64,000 nt of DNA. Source: GCA-2720975 sp964467985 (GTDB lineage Bacteria > Planctomycetota > UBA1135 > GCA-002686595). Positions 1 through 8,493 of the stretch are shown here, in pieces. Where the stretch lies: positions 1-64,000 of the forward strand of contig CAYXTP010000013.1 in assembly GCA_964467985.1 (NCBI GenBank), given 5' to 3'. The first letter of the stretch is position 1. Every line of letters begins with the position of its first letter. The position numbers and the translations under genes are program-made. The notes under the pieces were generated by a model, which made no database searches, was not told where the DNA came from, and saw nothing but the letters and a program-made list of their open reading frames with translations.

Positions 1-55
1 TTGCAGGAGGTTGCGACGATTTCGGAGGGCATTGAGCCCAGCGAACCCAGGCAGT
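1..55 (-). other. Window edge downstream of eboB, next ebo gene possibly beginning
   Basis: This is the minus-strand sequence just after the eboB stop. Two reading frames are open to the edge, one of them with an ATG at 32-30. In other ebo clusters the gene after eboB is usually eboC, a UbiA-type prenyltransferase. At most 18 codons are visible and they do not identify a family, so no gene is called. Nothing else is recognisable here. Confidence 0.3.
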
Positions 56-952
56 TCAGTTAGAAACAGTCGCATCCACTCGAGGCTCCTGGCCACGCAA
101 GATGCTGCTGTCTCCGAACATCTGACTCTGGTCCACCTGGGGTTTTTGCTCCAGAGCCGCGACGTCGATCTGACCTGACTGGGCGTAGGCGTCGAGTGCG
201 TTTTGCCAACAGGTCTGCTCGACGCAGGCCGCATCGACATCCTGCTCGAGCATTAAGGCCGCCGTGCGCGGCACGGCCAGGGGGTCGCTCACCCCCCAAT
301 CGGCTGAACTGTCGACGATAATGCGCTCGGGGCCGTACTGCTTGACGACCTCTACCATGCGTTGGGACCCCATTTTGGTATGCGGGTAGATCGTGAAGGC
401 AGCCCAGGCTCCCCGGTCGAGCACGCTCTGAACGGTCTCCTCGTTGTTGTGATCGATCACGAGCTTATCCATGGACAGGCCAACCTCGGCCGCCACATCC
501 ATGGAACGCAAGATGCCATGGTGCTTGTCCCTGTGCGGCGAGTGCACCATCACGACCATGTCGTGCTCCACGGCGAATTCGAGCTGGGCCTGGTAGGCGC
601 GCTCCTCCGCAGCGGTGATCTCGTCGTAGCCGATCTCCCCTACCGCGACGACGCCTTCCTTGAGCGCATAGAGAGGCAGCAATTCCAACACCTCGCGCGC
701 CAAGCCCTCGTCGTTGGCTTCCTTGGAGTTGAGCCCGATCGCGCAGTAGTGGCTGATACCAAATTGCGAAGCCCGAAAGCGCTCCCAACCAACAAGGCTG
801 GAGAAGTAATCAACAAACGCGCCGATCGTGGTGCGCGGCTGGCCCTGCCAGAAGGCGGGTTCGATCACGGCGCGCACACCGGCGTCCGCCATGGCCTGGT
901 AGTCGTCCGTCGTACGACTGCTCATGTGGATGTGGGGATCGAAGAAACGCAT
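56..952 (-). CDS. eboB: TatD-family metal-dependent hydrolase, EboB-like
   Basis: A 298-residue TIM-barrel hydrolase of the TatD type. The metal ligands expected for the family are visible in order: HIH near residue 9, a glutamate in VGEIGYDE, a histidine in VMVHSPH, a histidine in VIDHNNEE, and an aspartate in IVDSSADWG. It starts 26 bases after the eboA stop on the same strand, and that pairing is the reason for the EboB call rather than generic TatD. The Ebo cluster was described in bacteria and eustigmatophyte algae and is linked to moving a metabolite or its precursor to the periplasm; EboB chemistry is not established. A generic TatD deoxyribonuclease is the alternative if the rest of the cluster is absent to the left. 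Confidence 0.85.
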   Translation of the reverse strand: MRFFDPHIHMSSRTTDDYQAMADAGVRAVIEPAFWQGQPRTTIGAFVDYFSSLVGWERFRASQFGISHYCAIGLNSKEANDEGLAREVLELLPLYALKEGVVAVGEIGYDEITAAEERAYQAQLEFAVEHDMVVMVHSPHRDKHHGILRSMDVAAEVGLSMDKLVIDHNNEETVQSVLDRGAWAAFTIYPHTKMGSQRMVEVVKQYGPERIIVDSSADWGVSDPLAVPRTAALMLEQDVDAACVEQTCWQNALDAYAQSGQIDVAALEQKPQVDQSQMFGDSSILRGQEPRVDATVSN

Positions 953-978
953 AGGGATGTCCGAGGTTAGGGGATCAG

Positions 979-1887
979 TCAGTCGTCGAGGTGATTGAAA
1001 GCGCCGCGGCCCACGTCGCGGGCCAGCACCCGCAGGTGCGTGGTAGATAGCGCGCTGTCGGACGCGCGATCGACCTGTTCGCCAGCCCGCGCCAGGCCCA
1101 GGTAGGCGGCGCGCCGTCCGGCTTGGTGGTCGCCGTCGAGCTCCTGCTGCATAGACTCAACTCCGCGCTGCCCGCCATGGGTGCCCAGGCACATCCAGAG
1201 CTCAGGCTGGACCACACGCCCCGCGGACCGCCGCTCGTCGGCCAAGTCGAGCGCCATGCGCGCCAACTCTGGATTCAGCCGCCGGTCCAAACCGTAGATC
1301 CGGACCAGTGGGGCCTCGATGAAAAGTCCCTTGATGAGCATCTGGTTCCAGGCCAAGTCGTCGAAGTGCTCGAAGGGGAATGGAGTGTCGCAGGCTACAG
1401 ATTCGAAGACGGGAACGATGTTGGTCCGGCAACCTTCGGCCCCCCGTGCTCGGAATCGATGGGCGTCCGGAAGGAGAGCCAAGGACTTGTAGAGCGCTCG
1501 CAACTCGCCTTCATCGGCGTGTCGGCAGACCTCGTCCAAGTCCTGGGCGAAGGAGTCCTGTTCTAGGTCCGGACGGGCCAGGAGCATGCGGCAGCGCATG
1601 GCCTCCAACACATCCCAGTGGGTGGGATCCCAGCCAGGTAGAAGCTGCTGGGCCGCGGCGAGATCGGGTTCTCCAGGCTTGAGTCTGACGCGCGGGGCAT
1701 GCCGACTAGTTACGGCGAGGGTCGCTGCGAACTGTGCACACGGGAGACCGGATTCCACGCTCTCAAGGGTTCCAGCCCACCACGCGACTCGGCGGTCGTC
1801 CAAATGAGGGGCGAGGGCACCGTCCAGCCATGCGGCTAGCTCTGCAGTGCTGGCGCGGGTTGTTCCGGGGGTGGGATGAAGGTTCAT
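979..1887 (-). CDS. eboA: EboA domain protein
   Basis: A 302-residue protein recognised as EboA by its C-terminal half: a segment reading ALYKSLALLP, then RTNIVPVFE, CDTPFPFEHFD and WNQMLIKGLF, followed by a predicted helical tail (LARMALDLADERRSAGRV). The start is taken as the ATG at 1887; the frame stays open further upstream, but that part does not look like the family. No signal peptide or membrane segment is seen. Its role in ebo clusters is not established biochemically. It is the first gene of the minus-strand ebo set and is divergent from the P5C dehydrogenase gene across a 198-base gap that presumably carries both promoters. Confidence 0.85.
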   Translation of the reverse strand: MNLHPTPGTTRASTAELAAWLDGALAPHLDDRRVAWWAGTLESVESGLPCAQFAATLAVTSRHAPRVRLKPGEPDLAAAQQLLPGWDPTHWDVLEAMRCRMLLARPDLEQDSFAQDLDEVCRHADEGELRALYKSLALLPDAHRFRARGAEGCRTNIVPVFESVACDTPFPFEHFDDLAWNQMLIKGLFIEAPLVRIYGLDRRLNPELARMALDLADERRSAGRVVQPELWMCLGTHGGQRGVESMQQELDGDHQAGRRAAYLGLARAGEQVDRASDSALSTTHLRVLARDVGRGAFNHLDD

Positions 1888-2085
1888 GGGCAGGAGTGCC
1901 CGCGTGGGGGCAGCGGGGCGCGCCCATGATGGCCCCTGCGCCCAAGAGGTGGAAGGGAGCAAGCCCCGTTCTGGCCCCCTGATCACACCTCACGACCGGC
2001 CTCCGGTCGACAGGGCCGAATCGCCTTGCGATACTCGTCGCCCGAACCCGGCCCCTCCCCAGCGAGATTCCGACTTTCCAGCACC

Positions 2086-3711
2086 ATGACGCACGGCACC
2101 TTCAAGCCCCCCCTCCCCCTCAATGAGCCGGTCCGTGAGTACGCACCGGGGAGCCCAGAGCGCATCTCCCTGGAGAATCGCCTCTCGAGCATGGCCGCGG
2201 AAACGGTGGATGTCCCGCTGATCATTGGTGGTCGGGAGATCCACACGGACAACAAGCGGCAGATGGTCATGCCCCACAACCACGCCCACGTCCTGGGGAC
2301 CTACTCTCAAGCGGGAGAGGCGGAGGTGCAACTGGCGATCGAAGCCGCGGACGACGCCAAGAGCGCGTGGGCCGATATGCCGTGGGAAGAACGGGCAGCC
2401 ATCTTTCTGAAAGCAGGGGAACTGCTGCGCGGCCCTTGGCGCGACACGATTAACGCCTCGACCATGCTCAACCAGTCGAAGACCTGCCACCAAGCGGAGA
2501 TCGACGCGGCCTGCGAGCTGATCGACTTTTGGCGTTTCAACGTGAGCTACATGGAGCAGCTCTACGCTGAGCAACCTCAGTCCGCACCGGGCATGTGGAA
2601 CCGAGTAGAACACCGCCCCCTCGACGGGTTCGTGTTCGCAATCACGCCCTTCAACTTCACGTCCATTGCAGGCAACCTGCCAACGGCCCCCGCCATGGTG
2701 GGCAATACTTGCCTGTGGAAACCGGCTAGCACGTCTGTCCTGTCGAACTACTACCTGATGAAGATGCTCGAAGAAGCGGGCCTGCCCGCTGGGGTGATCA
2801 ACTTCCTGCCCGGATCCGGCGCACAGGTTGGGGACCCGGTGCTAGCGGACCGCCGCTTGGCGGGCATTCACTTCACGGGTTCGACCGGTGTCTTCCAGGG
2901 AATCTGGAAGACGATCGGCAACCAGATTGCGCAGTACTCGCAGTACCCCCGATTGGTGGGTGAAACAGGGGGCAAGGACTTTGTCTTCGCCCACCGCTCG
3001 TCCGAAGCCCAGAGCCTTGCCGTGGCTCTCGTGCGCGGGGCCTTCGAGTTCCAAGGGCAGAAGTGCTCCGCCGCCAGCCGTGCCTACATCCCCAAGAGCC
3101 TGTGGGACGACGTGCGCACGCGCATGGCCGGCATGGTGGCCGAACTGGGAGTGGGCGACGTGTGCGACTTCAGCAACTTCATGGGGGCTCTGATCGATGC
3201 GTCCTCCTTCGCGAAGTTGAAGGGTGCCATCGATGGCGCCCAGGCCGATAGCACTGCCGAAGTTGTCATTGGTGGAGAGTACGACGACTCAGTGGGCTAC
3301 TTCGTGCACCCCACCGTCGTTCAGGTCCAAGACCCCAAACACGACTTGATGCGCACCGAGCTCTTCGGCCCCTTGCTCACGGTCTATGTCTACGATGATG
3401 AACGCTATGAGGAGACGCTCGACCTTTGCGCGGACACCTCTGAGTACGCGCTGACCGGCGCCATCTTCGGCATTGACCGGGCGGCCATTCGCTTGGGAGT
3501 CGACCGGTTGCGATTTGCCGCCGGAAACTTCTACATCAACGACAAGCCTACCGGTGCCGTGGTGGGCCAACAGCCCTTTGGCGGATCCCGGGCTTCCGGC
3601 ACAAACGACAAGGCGGGGTCTCTCTTGAACATGTTGCGCTGGGTATCGCCTCGCACAATGAAAGAGACTTTCGTTCCGCCGACGGACTACCGCTACCCGT
3701 ACCTGGGCTAG
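2086..3711 (+). CDS. pruA: L-glutamate gamma-semialdehyde (1-pyrroline-5-carboxylate) dehydrogenase
   Basis: A 541-residue aldehyde dehydrogenase that oxidises glutamate semialdehyde to glutamate with NAD+, the second step of proline degradation. It resembles the eukaryotic mitochondrial ALDH4A1 type along its whole length: an N-terminal GSPER segment, AAELIDF-like ACELIDFWRFN, the catalytic glutamate in GETGGKDF (residue 293), the catalytic cysteine in GQKCSA (residue 327), and the conserved end segments FGPLLTVYVY, NFYINDKPTG and QQPFGGSRASGTNDK. The ATG at 2086 is chosen because similarity begins right after it, although the frame is open 20 codons upstream. It stands alone rather than fused to proline dehydrogenase as in PutA, and no proline dehydrogenase lies in the window. 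Confidence 0.95.
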   Translation: MTHGTFKPPLPLNEPVREYAPGSPERISLENRLSSMAAETVDVPLIIGGREIHTDNKRQMVMPHNHAHVLGTYSQAGEAEVQLAIEAADDAKSAWADMPWEERAAIFLKAGELLRGPWRDTINASTMLNQSKTCHQAEIDAACELIDFWRFNVSYMEQLYAEQPQSAPGMWNRVEHRPLDGFVFAITPFNFTSIAGNLPTAPAMVGNTCLWKPASTSVLSNYYLMKMLEEAGLPAGVINFLPGSGAQVGDPVLADRRLAGIHFTGSTGVFQGIWKTIGNQIAQYSQYPRLVGETGGKDFVFAHRSSEAQSLAVALVRGAFEFQGQKCSAASRAYIPKSLWDDVRTRMAGMVAELGVGDVCDFSNFMGALIDASSFAKLKGAIDGAQADSTAEVVIGGEYDDSVGYFVHPTVVQVQDPKHDLMRTELFGPLLTVYVYDDERYEETLDLCADTSEYALTGAIFGIDRAAIRLGVDRLRFAAGNFYINDKPTGAVVGQQPFGGSRASGTNDKAGSLLNMLRWVSPRTMKETFVPPTDYRYPYLG

Positions 3712-3734
3712 GGCCTGGACGCTCGAGCCCACCT

Positions 3735-5054
3735 ATGATGACCAGCGGTTTGAAACTCAGGCCGGGGATTCCGATTTGCCAGACGGACCTGCCCCTCGAT
3801 TGGTACCAGGACGAGCTGCGTCCCTACGCCGAGGAGTACTTGGCTTTGCCGGACCGCACGCCAGAAACGGTGCTGCCCTGGCTCGATAGCTACGTGCGTC
3901 CGGCCCAGGACCACTTCGGCGACTCCCTGCTGCTACTTGCTCACTACTACATGGGCGGTGAAATCGTGAAGCTGGTCGAGCGCTACGGAGGTTCAGTTTC
4001 CGACAGCTATGCCCTGGCGCTGCAGGCCACGCGCCAACCGGAAAAGAAAATCATCGTGGAATCGGCCGTGCATTTCATGGCCGAGTCCATCGCGTTGCTG
4101 GCGCGCGACGACCAGCAGATTTGGATCACCAACCCCAAGGCCGGGTGCACCATGGAGATGATGGCCAAGGACCACATGGTCTTGCCGGTTGCGGACCAGT
4201 TGCTGGAGCGCTACGGCGATGACTTGGTGTGTGTGGCCTACATGAACACGTCCGGACGCCTCAAGGCTCTCGCCGGTCGAACGGGTGGCGCCGTGTGTAC
4301 GAGCAGCAACGCCCATCAGGTTGTCGAGTGGGCTCTCAAGCAGGGCTCGAAGGTGTTGTTCGTTCCCGATGAACACTTGGGAGCCAACACGGCCCAGCGC
4401 CTGGGATTAGACCCCGCGCGGGTGGTGCGCCTAGCAGATGCCGAACAGACCCGAGGGGCCTTTCCCTTGGATGACGATCATGTAGAGGGCGGTCTGGCCG
4501 CGCTAGACCAGGCTCAGATGATCCTGTGGGGTGCCTACTGCGGCGTGCACACCGTGTTCACACCGCAGCACGTCCATTGGTGGCAGGAGCGTGGCTGGCG
4601 AGTGCTCGTGCACCCCGAATCCCCCTTGGGTGTGGTCCAAGCGGCGGATGGGTCGGGCAGCACCCAATACCTGTGGGGTCAGATGCTCGATGCACCCGAG
4701 GGCTCACGCCTCGTCATCGGCACCGAGGGCCACTTTGTTCGCAACGCCAAGGAGGTGGCGCAGGCACGCGGCGTTCAAGTCATGCACCTGGCCGACATTC
4801 CCGATTCCGAGTTCGGCACGGCAGGCTGCGGGTGCGCGACCATGAGCCGCAATGATCCGCCGCACCTGGCAGGCATCCTCGACCTTCTGCGCAGGGGTTG
4901 TGCCCCGGATGCCAACCGGGTGCTGGCCGGAGATGCGGTGGACGAGAGCACGGGACGTCGGGAGCGGCTCGATGACCGGGAGCGGGCAGAAATGACGGGT
5001 GAAGCCCGCCTGGCCCTGCAGCGCATGATCCGGGTCGTTGAGGGCTCGGCCTAA
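3735..5054 (+). CDS. nadA: Quinolinate synthase
   Basis: A 439-residue NadA that condenses iminoaspartate with dihydroxyacetone phosphate to quinolinate in NAD biosynthesis. The three cysteines that bind the 4Fe-4S cluster fit the family: C138 in PKAGCTMEM, C269 in GAYCGVH, and C365 or C367 in GCGCATM. Other family segments are HYYMGGEI, YMNTSG, CTSSNA, VPDEHLG and VHPESP. The protein is longer than E. coli NadA because of an N-terminal region of about 60 residues and a charged C-terminal tail of about 50 residues. It starts 23 bases after pruA, so the two may be co-transcribed. No nadB or nadC is in the window. Confidence 0.95.
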   Translation: MMTSGLKLRPGIPICQTDLPLDWYQDELRPYAEEYLALPDRTPETVLPWLDSYVRPAQDHFGDSLLLLAHYYMGGEIVKLVERYGGSVSDSYALALQATRQPEKKIIVESAVHFMAESIALLARDDQQIWITNPKAGCTMEMMAKDHMVLPVADQLLERYGDDLVCVAYMNTSGRLKALAGRTGGAVCTSSNAHQVVEWALKQGSKVLFVPDEHLGANTAQRLGLDPARVVRLADAEQTRGAFPLDDDHVEGGLAALDQAQMILWGAYCGVHTVFTPQHVHWWQERGWRVLVHPESPLGVVQAADGSGSTQYLWGQMLDAPEGSRLVIGTEGHFVRNAKEVAQARGVQVMHLADIPDSEFGTAGCGCATMSRNDPPHLAGILDLLRRGCAPDANRVLAGDAVDESTGRRERLDDRERAEMTGEARLALQRMIRVVEGSA

Positions 5055-5067
5055 GCCGCTCTAGGCC
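5048..5067. terminator. Short convergent hairpin between nadA and the cupin gene
   Basis: A 6-bp perfect stem (GGCCTA with TAGGCC) and an 8-base loop. It spans the nadA stop (TAA at 5052-5054) and abuts the stop of the opposing cupin gene (5061-5063). No T-run follows on either side, so it is at best a weak bidirectional terminator. Confidence 0.35.
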
Positions 5068-5600
5068 CGTTCCACTTCCCAGACGTCCGCTCCAAAGTGA
5101 TCCCAGGGCAGACGCCCTTCATCGCACGTGTCGTCTGTACTGAATTGCACGTCAACAAAGTAGATGATCGTGCTGGGCGCAGCGGTGCGCAGGTTGCGCG
5201 CCCCGTGGGCCACACCGGGGGGAATGCGTATCAGAAACGACTTGCCATCACCGAGCACGTAGCGGCGCGTCGTTCCCTCGCTCGGCGACCCGGCGCGCAC
5301 GTCACTGAGAACGAGCAGGATTTTGTCGGAGGGCGGAACGAACCACACATCCGTCTGGCGCTTGTGTAGATGGAAAGCCTTGATCGCGAGGGGGTCCATG
5401 ACGGAGTAGTTCATCTGCGCGGCCGAGAAGCCGCCGACCCCGTTGACCTGCCCCTGATCCAGCCGAGCCAGCTCGGTCATGGACCCCCCATCGTCATTGA
5501 ACCGTCGCAGGGGGATGATCTCGACGCCCGCGATGTCGGGTTGGGAGGAATAGTCCTGAACGCCGTAGGCCTCGGCGGCATGGGGAGTGAATTCGGTCAT
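5061..5600 (-). CDS. RmlC-like cupin, dTDP-4-dehydrorhamnose 3,5-epimerase family protein
   Basis: A 179-residue single-domain cupin. Segments typical of the RmlC-like fold are KAFHLHKRQTDVWFV (first strand pair with histidines), KILLVLSDVRAGS, and IRIPPGVAHGARNL. The start is the ATG at 5600; the frame is open well beyond it but that part is proline-rich and non-homologous. The true enzyme acts on dTDP-sugars in rhamnose synthesis, but no rmlA, B or D gene is nearby, so the substrate is uncertain and a sugar-epimerase-like role is inferred only from the fold. It is convergent with nadA and divergent from the deoxyhypusine-synthase-like gene across 250 bases. Confidence 0.8.
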   Translation of the reverse strand: MTEFTPHAAEAYGVQDYSSQPDIAGVEIIPLRRFNDDGGSMTELARLDQGQVNGVGGFSAAQMNYSVMDPLAIKAFHLHKRQTDVWFVPPSDKILLVLSDVRAGSPSEGTTRRYVLGDGKSFLIRIPPGVAHGARNLRTAAPSTIIYFVDVQFSTDDTCDEGRLPWDHFGADVWEVERA

Positions 5601-5850
5601 GGTGCGGGGGATGGTAGCGATTGCAGGTGTAGGGGGGGATGGGATTCTCCGTAACCGGGGGGCGCCAGCAGGCGTCAGCCCGGGTGGGAGGGGGCGGTGG
5701 TTGGCCGGCCGGCTGGAGATCTCGGGCTTCCCGGCCGGGGCCGGGCGCCAACACTCCAGAACCCCGACCACCCGACCCGCTGCCGTGCTCCCCCCCAGAA
5801 CCCGCAGATCCCTGTTCGCCAACCCGACATGACCGGACTACCCTAGCCCC

Positions 5851-7086
5851 ATGTCCGCCCACACTCCCCTCACCCATGGTTGCGTCACCGACACAGCCCA
5901 CCTGGAGGATCTTTTCAACACCTGTCTGCCCAGCTTTGGTGCCGGGTACCTGCGCCGGATCTGGCAGTTGCTCGACGAGGCCATCGGGCGCGGCGTGCCC
6001 ATGACCCTGGCCATCGCGGGACCGGTCACTGCGTCCGGTCAGCACTACACCTGGCTCAACCCGCTGCTCGACACAGGCTGGTTCTGCCTGCTGTCGACCA
6101 CAGACGCCGTCTGCTATCACGATGGTCACCGGGCCCTCGACGACGCGCGCGACCACCCCTTTCGAGAGGTCCCCATCTTCGGAGATGATGGCGGTCTGCG
6201 CGACGAACGCACAATTCGCATCACCGACATCGGGTTCGATGAGGACGTTCTGCTCAACCAGGATGCTTTCATCAGCGCCTGCTTGCAGCAGCCTGAGTTC
6301 AACGAGCCGATGTCCGGGACCCAGATGCGGTACCTGCTGGGACGCCGCTATGCGGCGCAGGAAAAACAAAACAAAACGCGCGAGGGCCTCTTGGCCCTGT
6401 GCCACCGCATGGCGATCCCCGTCTTTGTGGGTGCGCCCAGCGACGGGTCGGTATTCTTGAACGCGGTCAAGTTGTGGGCCATGGGGCGAGCCACGGGACA
6501 GAGCCCGGCCTTCCGCCTCAACCTTGAGGAGGAGGTGTTCGAGTCCTGCGCTTATCACCTTTGGGGCCAGAGGGAGAGCCAGACCCAGGTCTTGGGCACC
6601 CTGATCTTGGGTGGCGGCGTGCCCAAGAACTTCAATCTGCAACCTGAACCGGCCCTGTCCCAAATTCTCGGCTTTGAGGACGTGGGCGGATTCCTGTACG
6701 ACATTCAGATCACCTCTGCGCCCGTTACGGACGGCTCCCTGTCCTCCTGCCCGCCCGCGGAAGCGGTCACCTGGGGCAAGGTCGACAAGGATGAATATCG
6801 CAACACCTGCGAGTCCCTGCAGGCGGACTACTCCATGGTTATGCCCTTCTTGACCCGGGCACTGCTAGAGAAACGCGAGCGCCTCGCGGACTTGGAAACA
6901 CAGCTGGGGTTCGACACTCTCTGTGAACGCCACCCCGAAGCGGCGGGCTACCTGCGACCCCGGGAGGGTTACCGGCTCTACGCTGAACGAGAGCGCCTGA
7001 TCACCCAGCTCGATACGGAACTGAAAGGGCGGCTCCCCGACTTGAAGTCCACTTGCTCCTACCCCTTGGCCGATCTGGCCCCTTGA
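5851..7086 (+). CDS. Deoxyhypusine synthase-like protein
   Basis: A 411-residue member of the deoxyhypusine synthase family. Visible landmarks are LAIAGPVTASG near residue 55, the GGGVPKN motif at about 254-260, QITSAP, and EAVTWGKVD with K310 at the position of the eukaryotic active-site lysine that forms the enzyme-butylimine intermediate from spermidine. Bacteria have no eIF5A, so bacterial members are usually regarded as homospermidine-synthase-like or of unknown substrate; a polyamine aminobutyl-transfer reaction is the natural guess. It starts at the first ATG after a G-rich 250-base divergent spacer. The zinc-finger gene begins 10 bases after its stop, implying co-transcription. Confidence 0.85.
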   Translation: MSAHTPLTHGCVTDTAHLEDLFNTCLPSFGAGYLRRIWQLLDEAIGRGVPMTLAIAGPVTASGQHYTWLNPLLDTGWFCLLSTTDAVCYHDGHRALDDARDHPFREVPIFGDDGGLRDERTIRITDIGFDEDVLLNQDAFISACLQQPEFNEPMSGTQMRYLLGRRYAAQEKQNKTREGLLALCHRMAIPVFVGAPSDGSVFLNAVKLWAMGRATGQSPAFRLNLEEEVFESCAYHLWGQRESQTQVLGTLILGGGVPKNFNLQPEPALSQILGFEDVGGFLYDIQITSAPVTDGSLSSCPPAEAVTWGKVDKDEYRNTCESLQADYSMVMPFLTRALLEKRERLADLETQLGFDTLCERHPEAAGYLRPREGYRLYAERERLITQLDTELKGRLPDLKSTCSYPLADLAP

Positions 7087-7096
7087 CCCGCACCTC

Positions 7097-7741
7097 ATGG
7101 ACGATTCCAACCAGCCCGAACCGGCCCAAGAAGACGCTCAAGAGCCGGAGGTCCAGCAGCCGCCCTTTGTCATCGAAGGCGCGCGCAGCGGCCGCGCCCG
7201 CTGCAAACTGTGCCGCAAAAAAATCGACAAGGATGTGCTGCGTCTGGGAACGCTGATCGAGGGTCCCTATGGGGTGGGTTACATCTGGGAACACTTGACC
7301 TGCGCCGCCAGGCGCTCGTTCCCCAAGGTGGAACAGGCCTACCAGAACAAGGCCTGGGAATTGGCCAAGTCCCCCCCCGATGAGGTTCCGGAGTTGACGG
7401 AATTGGCCGCCCTGCGTGACGTGGCAGAAGCCAAGAAGGCAGAACGGCTGGAACTACCCCACGCTCAGATCGCGCCGTCCGGGCGCTCACGCTGCAAGCA
7501 CTCGGGGGAGCCCATCGAGAAGGGCGCCCTGCGCGTCGTCCTGGGGCGTGAGGTGGAGTTCGGAAATCAAGTACGCACGACCCCCATCAACGTCCTTCCT
7601 CAGTATGTGGCTGCGGCCATGGCTGAACCCGACTGCGCCACGCAAATGGATGGCTTCGCAGAGGCTCTGCGTGCCAACAGTCGAGGCTTGGAATCCCATG
7701 TAATCGACGCTCTGCTAGAGGAAATCGGCCCCCTGCGCTAG
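7097..7741 (+). CDS. PARP-type zinc-finger protein with a degenerate second finger
   Basis: A 214-residue protein of unknown function. Residues about 32-72 read SGRARCKLCRKKI then, after a 20-residue spacer, WEHLTCA. This is the C-x2-C and H-x2-C layout of the PARP-type zinc finger, which senses DNA breaks in eukaryotic PARP1 and ligase III. A second copy begins at about residue 132 (SGRSRCKHSGEPIEKGALRV) but has lost the second cysteine and the HxxC pair. No catalytic domain is seen. It follows the deoxyhypusine-synthase-like gene by 10 bases, so a shared function is suggested but not shown. Its stop overlaps the opposing phosphopantetheinyl transferase stop by 3 bases. Confidence 0.7.
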   Translation: MDDSNQPEPAQEDAQEPEVQQPPFVIEGARSGRARCKLCRKKIDKDVLRLGTLIEGPYGVGYIWEHLTCAARRSFPKVEQAYQNKAWELAKSPPDEVPELTELAALRDVAEAKKAERLELPHAQIAPSGRSRCKHSGEPIEKGALRVVLGREVEFGNQVRTTPINVLPQYVAAAMAEPDCATQMDGFAEALRANSRGLESHVIDALLEEIGPLR

Positions 7742-8493
7742 CGCATCGCCGCGCACAGTTCGTGCCCTTCCATCCAAGTCCACTGCACGGAAACGGGCTT
7801 GGACTCGGGATTGGGCAAGGCCAGGGACACCACGTGTCCATCCGCCGAACGGGTGCGCTCAAACTGCCAGTGGGTCGGGTCCCCGAATTCGTCGGGCATC
7901 GATTCCAAGCGTCGAATGGGAGACGATGTCAGGTCGAACGACCACAGCGAAGGCGCCACGCCTAGGCCCACACCTAGGGCCTTGGACAGGGCCTCTTTCA
8001 GCGTCCAGATCTCGAGAAACCGCTCGAGCCCGGCGTCCCCCGCGAGGACTCCTAGACTCAACTGCCATTGACTCAGCTCGTCCGGCGAGAGGACCTCGGA
8101 CAGGAGTTCCTGAACGGCCAGGCGGCGCGCCATGGACTCCAGGTCCAGTCCCACCGACTCCCCGCTTGAGAGGGCGCACCCCACGAGCCCGCGGGTGTGC
8201 GAGAGGCTGAAGGCCGTCTTGCGGGCATGCGTCGGCTGGGTCACAAAGGGTTTGCCCCGCTCCGTCTGGTCCAGAGTCAGCGGTAAGGCCCGCTGGCCAA
8301 ACCTGCGCGTCATGGCCCAGCGCACGAGCAGATGGGCGGCCGCAAAACGCGCCTGGTCTTCCTGCTTGCGGAAGCGCCGCATGCGGTCCAATTCCCACTC
8401 CATCAGATGCACTGCAGCCGGTCCGGACCATCCGCCTTCGGCTTCGCAGTCCGAAACCAGAATCACTTCAACCGCAGGCGTTACCACAGCCAC
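7738..8493 (-). CDS. 4'-phosphopantetheinyl transferase, Sfp type
   Basis: A 251-residue enzyme that moves phosphopantetheine from CoA to a serine on carrier proteins of fatty acid, polyketide or peptide synthesis. Diagnostic segments are FSLSHTRG, the magnesium-binding VGLDLES, and the WTLKEALSKALG motif near residue 165. Two-domain length fits the Sfp/HetI group rather than the short AcpS group. Its start overlaps the end of the glycosyltransferase gene by 13 bases. The carrier-protein partner is not in the window. Confidence 0.9.
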   Translation of the reverse strand: MAVVTPAVEVILVSDCEAEGGWSGPAAVHLMEWELDRMRRFRKQEDQARFAAAHLLVRWAMTRRFGQRALPLTLDQTERGKPFVTQPTHARKTAFSLSHTRGLVGCALSSGESVGLDLESMARRLAVQELLSEVLSPDELSQWQLSLGVLAGDAGLERFLEIWTLKEALSKALGVGLGVAPSLWSFDLTSSPIRRLESMPDEFGDPTHWQFERTRSADGHVVSLALPNPESKPVSVQWTWMEGHELCAAMR

